Below are positions 1-7,924 of a stretch of DNA of 64,000 bases, one piece after another (positions within the stretch are counted from its first letter, which is position 1; every line of letters starts with the position of its first letter). A program made the translations under genes and the position numbers. The notes below the pieces were generated by a model. The model searched no databases. It worked only from the letters and a program-made list of their open reading frames with translations, and was not told where the DNA came from. The DNA is taken from positions 248,001 to 312,000 of the forward strand of contig NZ_QCZF01000003.1 in assembly GCF_003075095.1 (NCBI RefSeq). The letters run 5' to 3'. Source of the stretch: Blastococcus litoris. GTDB taxonomy: Bacteria > Actinomycetota > Actinomycetes > Mycobacteriales > Geodermatophilaceae.

Positions 1-1
1 C

Positions 2-1624
2 GCCACCGCGGCGCAGTGCTACACCGCGGGCGAGCGGGTGGCCGTGGTGGTCGCCATCCGTGAGCAGGCCGCCGCCCTCAATGCCGCCATCCGGGACCGG
101 CTCGTCACCGACGGTCGGGTCGACGACCGGCGTGTGGTCGTGACCGGGGCCGGGGAGCGGATCGGCGTCGGCGACCGGATCGCCACCCGGCGCAACGACC
201 GCGACCTGCAGGTCGCCAACCGCGACGTGTGGACGGTCACCGGCGTCGACCGGGACGGCGGGCTGCTCGTCACCCCCGACCGCACACCCCATGTCACCCC
301 CGCCAGCGGCGGGTCCGCAGCTGTCACCCCCGCCGTTCCCCCGGCCGGGAACCGGGCGCGGGTGCTGCCCGCCGACTACGTCACCGCGCATGTGGAACTG
401 GCCTACGCCACCACCGCGCACGGCATCCAAGGCGACACTGTGACCGCCGCCCACCTGGTGGTCGGCGAGGACACCGGCGCGGCCGCGGCCTACGTCGGGA
501 TGACCCGCGGCCGAACCGCCAACACCGCCCACCTCGTCGCCGACGACCCCGCCGAGGCACGGGAGCAGTGGCTCGCGGTCTTCGCCCGCGACCGCGCCGA
601 CCTCGGCCCCGCACACGCCGCCCGGCTGGCCGCCGCCGAAGCCACCCGCTACGCCACGCCCCGACCGCTGGAACAGTCGCTCGCCGACCTGCACTCTGCG
701 TGGACGGCCGAGCAACGCTGCCTGGATCGGCTCGCCTCCGACCTGCCGCGCCGGGACGCGCTACGCGAGATCGTCGCGCTCAAGTCGGCCCACGCCGACC
801 GGACCGCCGCGCTCACCGAGGCCTATCGGCAGACAGGGATCGACGCCCGACACGCCACGGCGCGGGCCGACGCCAGCGGCGCGGCCGTCACCGCCGAGAC
901 CGACCGGATCCGCGACACGCTGCTCGCCAGCTGGGACACCGGGCGGGACGCCGCCCGCGACGCCGCGCGGGTCGTGCTCGACGGTCCCGGCCGGCTCCGG
1001 CTTCGGCTGGCGGCGGTGAACCGGGCCGGCGAGCAGCTGGTGGACTGGGCGGACGCCTGGCGGCCCTACCTGCCGGCCATGCCCACCGACCCGCGGCAGA
1101 TCGCGCGCCTGGCTGACCGGTCCGACGACCAACCGCGGCTGTGGACCGCCTTCGACTCCTACGCCCGCCACCACGCCGAACACGCCCACCCGGAGCACGC
1201 TCAGTTGCGCGCGACCGCAGCCACCGCCCAGGAGGCCCACCGGCACGTCGGGGCCGCGGTGGCCGACGCCCGCCGCCAGCACGAGAACCGGCTCGCCCGC
1301 TTCGGACCGCTCGCCCGGACCTTCGACCCGGCGGAGCGACTGTCCGACACCGAACACCAGATCGCCGCTGCTCGCCAGCAGCTCACCGATGTACGCGCGC
1401 GCATCGCACGACTGACCTCCGAGCCGGCGCTCCGCGCCCAGCCGCCCGACCGCCTCGCCGGAGAGCGGGACACCTGGCGTGCACGCCAGGACGCCGACCC
1501 GAACCCACACCGATCGGCCGCCCCGCTGCCGACCGCCTCCGAGCCGGGTGTCCGCCTCCCGCGGCCCGAGGACCTCGCGGCACTCACCCGGCACACCGCC
1601 GCAGGGCGAGGCATATCGCGCTGA
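2..1624 (+). CDS. MobF/TraA-type conjugative relaxase-helicase, C-terminal part (5' end outside window)
   Basis: The frame is open from base 2, so only the C-terminal ~540 residues are present. Family knowledge: MobF/TraA proteins nick the transfer origin with an N-terminal relaxase domain and unwind DNA with RecD-like helicase domains. Seen here: the late helicase motifs TTAHGIQGDT (about nt 410-440) and YVGMTRGR (about nt 491-514), followed by a long charged, Ala/Arg/Glu-rich helical tail. The relaxase HUH domain and Walker A motif must lie upstream, outside the window. The gene is followed by 311 nt without a convincing gene and then a tRNA 3' fragment, which suggests it belongs to an integrated conjugative element ending at about 1980. 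The stop codon is at 1622-1624. A chromosomal helicase is less likely, because the AHGxQG...MTRGR pair is typical of TraA/TraI. Confidence 0.85.
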   Translation, partial: ATAAQCYTAGERVAVVVAIREQAAALNAAIRDRLVTDGRVDDRRVVVTGAGERIGVGDRIATRRNDRDLQVANRDVWTVTGVDRDGGLLVTPDRTPHVTPASGGSAAVTPAVPPAGNRARVLPADYVTAHVELAYATTAHGIQGDTVTAAHLVVGEDTGAAAAYVGMTRGRTANTAHLVADDPAEAREQWLAVFARDRADLGPAHAARLAAAEATRYATPRPLEQSLADLHSAWTAEQRCLDRLASDLPRRDALREIVALKSAHADRTAALTEAYRQTGIDARHATARADASGAAVTAETDRIRDTLLASWDTGRDAARDAARVVLDGPGRLRLRLAAVNRAGEQLVDWADAWRPYLPAMPTDPRQIARLADRSDDQPRLWTAFDSYARHHAEHAHPEHAQLRATAATAQEAHRHVGAAVADARRQHENRLARFGPLARTFDPAERLSDTEHQIAAARQQLTDVRARIARLTSEPALRAQPPDRLAGERDTWRARQDADPNPHRSAAPLPTASEPGVRLPRPEDLAALTRHTAAGRGISR

Positions 1625-1799
1625 GCGGGCGGCGCCCGCCGGAGCCTTCGACGACGGGGCGCTGAGCACCGTTCCGGTTAGTGCCGCCGCCCGTCGTCCA
1701 GGTCGGGGGTGGGTGCCCCCCAGCTACGGCGCTCGCCATCACCCGGATGGTTCACCATGGCGTGCGGGTCAGTGGGGACGCTTCACCGGACGGTCTCCC

Positions 1800-1832
1800 G
1801 CCCACACCGCGCCCACAAGACGCCCACAGAAG
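1800..1832. repeat. Three 11-bp direct repeats near the element end
   Basis: GCCCACA occurs at 1800, 1811 and 1822, an exact 11-bp period. The four bases between copies differ. The array is ~105 bp from the tRNA-derived att core, inside the 1625-1935 gap in which I see no convincing gene. Evenly phased short repeats beside an att core are typical of arm-type binding sites for tyrosine integrase or excisionase, so that role is inferred. The sequence directly shows only the period. Confidence 0.5.
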
Positions 1833-1935
1833 GGCCGTTCGCGACCAACATCGGCCGATCGCAGCAAACGGTATTTCCGCTGGTCATGGCCCAGTTCCGC
1901 GTAGAATGCGCTGATCAGAAAAGTGTCTTTTGGGA

Positions 1936-1980
1936 ACTTTTAATCCGCGGGTTGTGGGTTCGATCCCCACGGGGCCCACC
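1936..1980 (+). other. Probable attachment site: 3' fragment of tRNA-Lys(TTT)
   Basis: The segment reads as the 3' part of a tRNA. It has an anticodon loop CTTTTAA (1937-1943; anticodon TTT, lysine), the 3' anticodon-stem strand, the variable region, a perfect T-stem/loop (GTGGG-TTCGATC-CCCAC), an acceptor 3' strand GGGGCCC and ACC. The bases before 1936 do not form the matching anticodon 5' strand (GGGAA instead of an expected GCGGA). No D-arm or acceptor 5' strand is found upstream. So this is a fragment and not a functional tRNA gene. A duplicated tRNA 3' end is the usual scar of tyrosine-integrase insertion. The intact gene should lie to the left, outside the window. A hairpin-prone GC-rich stretch follows at about 1989-2014. 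Confidence 0.75.
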
Positions 1981-2022
1981 GCGCGCCGGGCGTGTGCGAC
2001 GCGCACGGCACGCCGGTCCACT

Positions 2023-2241
2023 GCCGTGGTCCACGCGAGCCTGCTGTCGGCCGCTGCCGTGCTCCTCGTGGCCGGCGAGCACCCGCTCGACGCCCCGGTG
2101 GTCCGGGTGCCCGACTACGGCCACGACATCCGCGCCGGTGAGGTCGCCGTCGCCTTCGGCTGGGTGGTCGGCCTGACCGCCACGGCCACCGTCCTGCTCC
2201 GGCGCCGGTGGGTCCCCTCCGGGCCGGCCCGCCCCCGGGCT
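2023..2241 (+). pseudogene. Possible remnant of a small membrane-protein gene
   Basis: From a GTG at 2023 the plus strand encodes a plausible two-helix stretch: a hydrophobic segment, a polar loop containing PDYGHD, then a second hydrophobic segment ending in LRRRW. No stop follows before the oppositely oriented metallo-hydrolase gene, whose stop codon begins at 2242, and continuing would run antisense through that gene. I therefore read it, with low confidence, as a leftover gene end next to the att site. It could also be chance coding-like sequence. Confidence 0.2.
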
Positions 2242-3063
2242 CTAGCCGCGCTCGCCCCGTGCGGCGAGGGCCTGCGCCTGCCCGGTGTGCACGTCGCCGA
2301 CCCACTCCCAGCCCGGCTCGGCCGAGGCGCCGATGCGCGGGTCGTCCGGGGTCCGGCCATCCCGCAGGGCGTGCACGTAGGCGCGGTCCAGGTCGATGCG
2401 GGCCCGCACCTCGCCGGCTCGGCCGACGGACCCGTGCCCCGGCACCACGACGTCGACTTCCTGCGCCACGGCCTCGAGTGCGTCCAATCCGGCGAGGTAG
2501 TCCCCGATCGGATCAGCGGCACCGTGCACGTCGAGCATCGGGACCAGCACGTCGGAGAGCATGTCGCCGGCGACCAGGACCCGAGGTCCCTCGACCACCA
2601 GGGCGGCGTGGCCCTGGGCGTGCGCCGGGTGCTCGACGATCCGGACGCGGGGGCCGTCCCACGGGAGCTCGGAGGTCCCGGCGGGCAGGCCGGTGAGGAG
2701 CCCGAACCGGTCCAGCGTCATCTCCCCGGCGATCTCCTGCGGCAGCCCCTCGGCGGCCCGTGCCCGCCACCGCGGGTCAGACCGGAGGTCGGCCATGAAC
2801 GCCGCGCACAGCTCCGTCCCGTAGCGCGGCGCCTCGCCGAGCGCGTCGTGCCAGAGGACGTGGTCCCAGTCGGGGTGCGTCGCGAAGCCGACCGCCACGC
2901 GCCGACCCGAGGCCGACAGGTCGTCGGCGAGGCATGCCATCTCGCCGTCGGTGATGCCGGGGTCCACGAGCAGCACGCCCGCGGCACCGTCGACGACGAC
3001 GGTGTTGTTCCGGATCAGCTCGCTCCGGTGAACGAGCACGCCGTCGGCCACCTGCGTCAGCAT
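2242..3063 (-). CDS. MBL-fold metallo-hydrolase
   Basis: A 273-residue protein with the order of motifs expected of the metallo-beta-lactamase fold: N-terminal strands (VLLVDPG, ~31-37), the metal motif region THPDWDHV (~62-69), a histidine in QGHAAL (~152), AGDMLSDV (~165-172) and VPGHGS near the C-terminus. The family hydrolyses diverse esters, thioesters or lactones, and the substrate here cannot be told. Odd point: the canonical HxHxDH is HPDWDH, so the second histidine is an aspartate. The ATG at 3063 is chosen because the family strand pattern begins there; an upstream extension would overlap the divergent neighbour at 3140. It is monocistronic on the minus strand. Confidence 0.8.
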   Translation of the reverse strand: MLTQVADGVLVHRSELIRNNTVVVDGAAGVLLVDPGITDGEMACLADDLSASGRRVAVGFATHPDWDHVLWHDALGEAPRYGTELCAAFMADLRSDPRWRARAAEGLPQEIAGEMTLDRFGLLTGLPAGTSELPWDGPRVRIVEHPAHAQGHAALVVEGPRVLVAGDMLSDVLVPMLDVHGAADPIGDYLAGLDALEAVAQEVDVVVPGHGSVGRAGEVRARIDLDRAYVHALRDGRTPDDPRIGASAEPGWEWVGDVHTGQAQALAARGERG

Positions 3064-3139
3064 CGCCACAGCTTCCACGACCGGGCGCCCGAACGCGACG
3101 GGCCGATGATTCCTCTCCGCCGGCGCAGTCGGTGGGTGC

Positions 3140-3499
3140 ATGGCGGAGATCGACGACGTCCGGGCCCTGGGCACGGAGCTGGAGCGCTCGTACCCCGTGC
3201 ACGTGCGCGGCCGGCTCAAGTTCCGGGTCGGCCAGATCGTCTACGTCGCGTTCTCCCGCGACGAGACCGTGATGGGGTTCGCGTTCCCCAAGGAGGAGCG
3301 GGCGGCGCTCGTCGCGGGCGAGCCGGAGAAGTTCTCCCTGCCGGGGGAGTCCGACCTGCGCTTCAACTGGGTGCACGCCCACCTGGCCGCGCTCGACCCG
3401 GCGGAGGCGCGCGAGCTCGTCGTCGATGCCTGGCGCATGGTCGTCCCGAAGAAGCTCTCCCGCGCCTACGACCTCACCCACCCCGTCGGCCCGGGCTGA
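3140..3499 (+). CDS. MmcQ/YjbR family protein
   Basis: A 119-residue protein with the features of the MmcQ/YjbR (CyaY-like fold) family. These include a mid-protein segment resembling GFAFPKEER, a FNWVHAHL segment and a C-terminal AWRMVVPKKL (the usual [AS]WxxVxPKxL). The family is common in actinobacteria; it is often called DNA-binding on structural grounds, with no established reaction. The length is normal. It is divergent from the MBL hydrolase with a 76-bp gap and probably transcribed alone. Confidence 0.85.
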   Translation: MAEIDDVRALGTELERSYPVHVRGRLKFRVGQIVYVAFSRDETVMGFAFPKEERAALVAGEPEKFSLPGESDLRFNWVHAHLAALDPAEARELVVDAWRMVVPKKLSRAYDLTHPVGPG

Positions 3500-3578
3500 T
3501 CTGCGACAACTCCTTTGCGCCGCTCGTGCGCAGCGGCCTAGCGTCGCCCTCCCACCGGCAGCACCTCCAGGAGACCGG

Positions 3579-4277
3579 ATGCCCTCGCGCCTGCACGCGC
3601 TGACCGTCGACGCCACCGACCCCGCGGCACTCGCGCGGTTCTGGGCTGCACTGCTCGGGTGGGAAGTCACGGACGGCACCCAGGTGGTGCCGACCGACGA
3701 CACCGGTTTCCGGCTGGTCTTCCTCCCCACCGACCAGCCGAAGGCCACGCAGAACCGGATGCATTTCGACCTCACCAGCTCCTCCCTCGAGGACCAGCAG
3801 GCGACGGTCGCGAAGGCGTTGGAGCTCGGCGGCCGGCACACCGACGTGGGCCAGAAGCCGGAGGAGCCGCACGTGGTGCTCGCCGACCCGGAGGGCAACG
3901 AGTTCTGCGTCATCGAGCCGGGCAACGGCTTCCTCGCCGAGTGCGGGTTCGTCGGCGCGCTGGCCTGCGACGGCTCCCAGGCGGTCGGCTGCTTCTGGAG
4001 CGAGGCACTGGGCTGGCCGCTGGTCTGGGACCAGGACGAGGAGACGGCCATCAGGTCGCCCCGCGGCGGGCCGAAGATCACCTGGGGTGGCCCCCCGCTG
4101 ATGCCGCGGGTCGGCAGGGACCGGCTCCGCTTCGACCTCGCAGCGGTCGACGGCGCGCAGCAGTCGGAGGTCGAGCGCCTGGTCTCGCTCGGGGCCACCC
4201 GCGTCGGCCAGGACGACGCGGGCGCGATCACCATGGCCGACCCCGACGGCAACGAGTTCCGCCTGCTGGCGGCGTAG
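3579..4277 (+). CDS. VOC family protein (two glyoxalase-like domains)
   Basis: A 232-residue protein made of two related vicinal-oxygen-chelate modules. Residues 1-115 begin with HALTVDATDPAALARFW and end near GNEFCVI. Residues ~118-232 repeat the pattern (GALACDGSQAVGCFW ... GNEFRLLAA). The F-W-x-x-x-L-G-W signature occurs in both halves. VOC proteins of this layout include dioxygenases, resistance proteins and epimerases; no substrate can be assigned. The ATG at 3579 is preferred: it starts the conserved first strand and follows an AGGAGAC element, whereas an upstream extension would overlap the preceding gene. Confidence 0.85.
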   Translation: MPSRLHALTVDATDPAALARFWAALLGWEVTDGTQVVPTDDTGFRLVFLPTDQPKATQNRMHFDLTSSSLEDQQATVAKALELGGRHTDVGQKPEEPHVVLADPEGNEFCVIEPGNGFLAECGFVGALACDGSQAVGCFWSEALGWPLVWDQDEETAIRSPRGGPKITWGGPPLMPRVGRDRLRFDLAAVDGAQQSEVERLVSLGATRVGQDDAGAITMADPDGNEFRLLAA

Positions 4278-4316
4278 GGCCCCCCGGCCGAGGGAGACAT
4301 ACCGCCTCTCGGCGTG

Positions 4317-4352
4317 TATCGATTGACTTTCGATAGACATGCCGCGAAAGTC
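4317..4352. promoter_or_regulatory. Nested inverted repeats before the DUF2975-HTH-ABC unit
   Basis: TATCGA (4317-4322) and TCGATA (4330-4335) form a perfect inverted repeat with a 7-nt spacer. A second perfect pair, GACTTTCG (4325-4332) and CGAAAGTC (4345-4352), overlaps it. Both lie within 45 nt upstream of the ATG at 4359. This segment is AT-richer than its surroundings. An operator for the Cro/Xre regulator encoded two genes downstream is the obvious inference, but no clear -35/-10 pair was recognised. Confidence 0.45.
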
Positions 4353-4358
4353 GATGGC

Positions 4359-4853
4359 ATGACGCACTTGCGCAACGTGGTGCTGCCGCTCCGGGTCCTG
4401 CTGGTCATCGTCTTCGCGGCGCTGCTCGCCGCCCAGGTCTGGGGCGCACCGGCCTTGCTGCCCGACCTGGCGCAACCGACGACCGAGCGCTCGGTCATGC
4501 GCGCAGTGATGCTGGCCGTCGCTGTCCTTGCCCTGCTCTGCGTCCAGGTGGTCATCGTCTGCACCTGGAAGCTGCTGACGATGGTCACCGACGACCGCAT
4601 CTTCAGCGCGGCCGCGCTGCGGTGGGTCGACGGCATCGTCCGCGCCACGGTCGTCGGCTGGGCGGCGCTGCTGGGCGTCTTCGTCTGCTCCTACTACTTC
4701 ATCGTCGACGAGGTGAGCGACGACCCGGCCCTGCCGGCGCTGCTGCTGCTCTCGCTGCTGGTCGGCGCGGTCCTCGGCCTGCTCATCGTGGTCATGCGTG
4801 CGCTCCTGCGGCAGGCCGCGAACCTGCGGGCCGACATGGAAGCGGTCATCTGA
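4359..4853 (+). CDS. DUF2975 integral membrane protein
   Basis: A 164-residue protein with four predicted membrane helices (about residues 8-28, 48-70, 94-116 and 122-147) and short loops, the layout of DUF2975. The function of this family is unknown; members are usually encoded next to a short Cro/Xre regulator, as here. The start ATG at 4359 directly follows the inverted-repeat region, and its stop overlaps the next start (TGATG at 4851-4855). First gene of a five-gene unit whose members overlap by 1-4 nt, so co-transcription is very likely. Confidence 0.85.
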   Translation: MTHLRNVVLPLRVLLVIVFAALLAAQVWGAPALLPDLAQPTTERSVMRAVMLAVAVLALLCVQVVIVCTWKLLTMVTDDRIFSAAALRWVDGIVRATVVGWAALLGVFVCSYYFIVDEVSDDPALPALLLLSLLVGAVLGLLIVVMRALLRQAANLRADMEAVI

Positions 4854-5098
4854 TGCCGATCGTCGTCCGCATCGACGTGGAACTGGCCAAGCGCAAGATG
4901 AGCGTCGGGGAGTTCGCCGACCGGGTCGGGCTGACTCCCGCGAACGTCGCCGTGCTCAAGAACGGCCGGGCCAAGGCGGTGCGCTTCAGCACCCTCGAGG
5001 CGATGTGCCGGGTGCTCGGCTGCCAGCCCGGCGACCTGCTCGAGTGGGTCGACGAGCCGGAGACCGCCACCCCTGAGCCGCACGAGGCGCACCGGTGA
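4853..5098 (+). CDS. Cro/Xre-type helix-turn-helix regulator (YozG-like)
   Basis: An 81-residue protein that is almost entirely one HTH domain. Residues ~17-38 (VGEFADRVGLTPANVAVLKNG) form the HTH, and the family's ending CQPGDLLEW is at ~57-65. The acidic, Pro-rich C-terminal tail (66-81) is probably disordered. Partner of the DUF2975 protein, overlapping its stop by one base, and overlapping the ABC ATPase start by four. Probably binds the inverted repeats at 4317-4352 and controls its own operon (inference). Confidence 0.85.
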   Translation: MPIVVRIDVELAKRKMSVGEFADRVGLTPANVAVLKNGRAKAVRFSTLEAMCRVLGCQPGDLLEWVDEPETATPEPHEAHR

Positions 5099-6033
5099 TC
5101 GAGGTCCGGGGGCTCACCAAGCGCTACGGCGACGTCCTCGCCGTCGACGACCTGAGCTTCGACGTCGAGCCGGGCAAGGTGACCGGCTTCCTCGGCCCGA
5201 ACGGGGCGGGCAAGTCGACGACGATGCGCATGGTGCTGGGCCTAGACCGGCCCACGTCGGGGACGGCGCGGGTGAACGGGCGCCCCTTCGCGAGCCTGAC
5301 CGAGCCGCTGCGCGAGGTCGGGGCGTTGCTGGACCCGGGCGCGGTCCACCCGGGCCGCACCGGCCGCAGCCATCTGCGCGTGGCGGCCCGGTCCAACGGC
5401 ATCCCGCGGCGGCGGGTGGACGAGGTCATCGAGGAGGTCGGGCTGGGCTCGGCGGCGCGCCGCCGCATCACGGGCTACTCCCTCGGCATGCGCCAGCGGC
5501 TGGGCATCGCCGCGGCGCTGCTCGGCGACCCCCGGGTGCTGCTGTTCGACGAGCCGGTCAACGGCCTCGACCTCGACGGCGTCCGCTGGATCCGGGCGCT
5601 GCTGCGCCGCCTCGCCGACGAGGGCCGGACCGTCCTGGTCTCCAGCCACCTGCTCAGCGAGATGCAGCAGACCGCCGACCGCCTGGTCGTCATCGGCCGG
5701 GGCCGGCTCATCGCCGACACGACGACCGACGAGATCCTGCGCGGCCTCGGCAGCCGGCAGGTGCGGGTGCGCACCCCACGGGCCGGCGCGCTCGTCGACC
5801 TCCTCCGCGCACGGGACGTCCGCGTCACCCGGGTCGACGCCGACGAGCTGCAGGTGGAGGAGGCCGGCGCCGAGGTGGTGGGGGAGCTGGCCAACTCGGC
5901 GTCCATCCCGCTGCACCACCTCTCCGAGGTGGCGCACTCCCTCGAGGCGGCCTACCTCGCGCTCACCGGCGACAGCGTCGAGTTCGCCGGCGGGGAGACC
6001 CGGCCGGAACCGGTGACGGAGGAGGCCCGATGA
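5095..6033 (+). CDS. ABC transporter ATP-binding protein
   Basis: A 312-residue ATPase of the ABC-2/drug and lipid export type. Walker A GPNGAGKST is at 34-42, the signature YSLGMRQR at 128-135, Walker B LLFDEP at 149-154, and the switch histidine in SSHLL at ~185. The C-terminal ~90 residues form the accessory domain common to the CcmA/NatA-like group. The GTG start at 5095 overlaps the upstream stop. It pairs with the permease that follows, with a 4-nt overlap. Substrate unknown. Confidence 0.93.
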   Translation: MIEVRGLTKRYGDVLAVDDLSFDVEPGKVTGFLGPNGAGKSTTMRMVLGLDRPTSGTARVNGRPFASLTEPLREVGALLDPGAVHPGRTGRSHLRVAARSNGIPRRRVDEVIEEVGLGSAARRRITGYSLGMRQRLGIAAALLGDPRVLLFDEPVNGLDLDGVRWIRALLRRLADEGRTVLVSSHLLSEMQQTADRLVVIGRGRLIADTTTDEILRGLGSRQVRVRTPRAGALVDLLRARDVRVTRVDADELQVEEAGAEVVGELANSASIPLHHLSEVAHSLEAAYLALTGDSVEFAGGETRPEPVTEEAR

Positions 6034-6803
6034 CGGCGACGGCGGCACCGGGCCGGGCGTTCGCCCGCACCCTGGCGGCGGAGTGGACCCGGCTGTGGAC
6101 CGTGCGGACCAGCTGGTGGTTCCTCGCCGCCGCGGCGGTCGCCCTCGTGGGCATCGGCGCCATCGCCGGCTTCGACGCGGCGAGCGATCCCACGCCACCC
6201 GAGGGCGACCCGGCGTGGGGCGTGGTCTCCATCGCCGCGATGCCGGGGCAGTTCGCGCTCCTGGGCCTCGTCGTCAGCGCCGTCACCGCGGACTACGCCA
6301 CCGGCGGGATCGTGCCGGCGCTGCAGTGGACGCCACGGCGCGGGCTGCTGTTCGCCGCCCGCACGCTGGTGGCGGTGGCCACCGCGACCTGCGCGGGCGT
6401 CCTGCTGGCGCTCGTCTCCGCCGTCGTCGCCTTCGCCGCCGCCTCGCCGCACGTGACCCTGCCCCTCGACGAGGGCCTGGAGGTGCTCGGCACCGTGGCG
6501 CTCGTCTTCGCCTGCGGCACGGCGCTCGCGGCCGGGCTGGGCTTCGTGCTGCGCAACACGGCCGGCGCCCTCGTGAGCGTCTTCCTGCTCATGCTGGTGC
6601 TCCCGATCCTGCTGCCACAGTTCGGCTACTCGTGGACCGACGCCGTCGCCCACGTCCTGCCCGGGTCCGGTGCGGCGTTCCTCCTGCTCGGCGAGGTGCC
6701 CGGCATGACCGAGGGGTCGTCGGTCGCCGTCCTGCTCGGGTGGGCGGTCGGCGCCCTCGTGCTGGGTGGCTGGCGGCTGCTCCGGACCGACGCCAACCGG
6801 TGA
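6030..6803 (+). CDS. ABC transporter permease (ABC-2 type)
   Basis: A 257-residue membrane protein. The first helix follows an N-terminal LAAEWTRLWTVRTSW segment, as is typical of ABC-2 permeases. Further helices fall at roughly 70-90, 108-135, 150-175, 182-205 and 228-250. It probably dimerises and works with the ATPase encoded immediately upstream. The ATG overlaps the upstream stop (ATGA), and its own stop overlaps the next GTG. No specificity can be read from the sequence. Confidence 0.85.
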   Translation: MTATAAPGRAFARTLAAEWTRLWTVRTSWWFLAAAAVALVGIGAIAGFDAASDPTPPEGDPAWGVVSIAAMPGQFALLGLVVSAVTADYATGGIVPALQWTPRRGLLFAARTLVAVATATCAGVLLALVSAVVAFAAASPHVTLPLDEGLEVLGTVALVFACGTALAAGLGFVLRNTAGALVSVFLLMLVLPILLPQFGYSWTDAVAHVLPGSGAAFLLLGEVPGMTEGSSVAVLLGWAVGALVLGGWRLLRTDANR

Positions 6804-7924
6804 GCGGCGCCGGGAACGTCGACGTCCTCGTCGTCGGCGCGGGTCTCGCGGGGCTGCACACCGCGACGCTGCTGGCCCGCCGCGGGCACGACGTCCTGCT
6901 GGTGGAGCGGCGGACCTCGCTCACCACGGCGGTCCGGACCACCGGGATCTTCGTCCGCAAGACCCTGGACGACTTCGTCCTGCCACCGGAGTGCCTGGGG
7001 CCGCCGATCCGGCGCGTGGTGCTCTACCCGCCGGATCGACGCCGCCCGGTCGACCTCGTCTCCGACCGCGACGAGTACCGCGTGGGGGACATGGCGCCGC
7101 TGTACCTGGCCGCGGCGCGCGAGGCGTCCGACGCCGGGGTGCGGATCGCGCTCGGCACCCGCTACGCCGGGCGCGGGCTGAGCACCGTGCTCCTGGAGGG
7201 TCCGTCCGGGCCGGCTCGCGTCCGTGCACGGTTCGTCGTCGGGGCCGACGGCGCGCGGTCGCGGGTGGCCCGCGACCTCGCCCTGGACCGCAACAGCCGG
7301 CTGCTGGTGGGCGCCGAGGAGGTCTACGACGTCCGGCCGGGCGACGAGCCCCCGTCCTTCCACTGCGTGCTCGACCCCTCGCTCGCGCCGGGCTACCTGG
7401 CCTGGGTGGTGAACGACGGGCGGCACGCCCACGTCGGCGTGGCCGGTTACGCCGATCGCTACCCCGACGGGCTGCGGCGGGCCGTGACGCGCTTCGCCGC
7501 GACGGCGCCCGGGCTGGACGGCGTCGACCGCCCGGACGACGTCGAGCGGCGTGGCGGGCCGATCCCGGTCGGCGGGCTGCTCCGCAGGATCGGCTGCCCC
7601 GAGGGGTTGCTGGTCGGCGACGCCGCCGGGGCCGTCTCGCCGCTCACCGCCGGCGGCCTCGACCCCTGCCTGCGGCTGTCCGAGCTGGCGGCCGACGTCC
7701 TGGACGACGCCCTGCGCACCGGGCGGCGCGACGCCCTGGCCGCCTACGACGGGGCAGCGCTGCGGGCGCAGTTCCGGGGCCGGCTCCTGCTTCGCCGCGG
7801 GCTGGCGCAGGTGCGCACCCCGGCCGTCGCGGCGGCGGCCTTCCCCCTGCTCCGCACCCCGGTGGGACGCTCGGCCGCCCGCCGGATCCTCTTCGGCGAC
7901 AGGTCCTTCCCCTCGGCCGCCTGA
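6800..7924 (+). CDS. FAD-dependent oxidoreductase, geranylgeranyl-reductase/PHBH-like
   Basis: A 374-residue flavoprotein with the three hallmarks of the group: the dinucleotide-binding GAGLAG (13-18), the DG-motif region GADGARSRVARD (148-159), and the GD motif GDAAGAVSPL (273-282) that contacts the flavin ribityl. Such enzymes hydroxylate aromatics or reduce isoprenoid chains, and the substrate is open. The GTG start at 6800 overlaps the permease stop, so it ends the DUF2975-HTH-ABC unit. Its co-transcription with an exporter suggests a role in making or modifying the exported molecule (inference). Confidence 0.85.
   Translation: MSGAGNVDVLVVGAGLAGLHTATLLARRGHDVLLVERRTSLTTAVRTTGIFVRKTLDDFVLPPECLGPPIRRVVLYPPDRRRPVDLVSDRDEYRVGDMAPLYLAAAREASDAGVRIALGTRYAGRGLSTVLLEGPSGPARVRARFVVGADGARSRVARDLALDRNSRLLVGAEEVYDVRPGDEPPSFHCVLDPSLAPGYLAWVVNDGRHAHVGVAGYADRYPDGLRRAVTRFAATAPGLDGVDRPDDVERRGGPIPVGGLLRRIGCPEGLLVGDAAGAVSPLTAGGLDPCLRLSELAADVLDDALRTGRRDALAAYDGAALRAQFRGRLLLRRGLAQVRTPAVAAAAFPLLRTPVGRSAARRILFGDRSFPSAA

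Noticed and set aside
1936-1980. A complete tRNA gene
   Set aside because: No D-arm, no acceptor 5' strand and a mismatched anticodon 5' strand; only the 3' part is present.
1989-2014. Terminator hairpin directly after the tRNA fragment
   Set aside because: Arms GGCGTG and CACGCC pair, but a bulge and GC-rich surroundings make it too weak to call.
1930-3603. Long open frame on the plus strand through the MBL and YjbR genes
   Set aside because: It is an open shadow frame caused by high GC content; it runs antisense to the well-supported MBL hydrolase and has no homology-like motifs beyond 2241.
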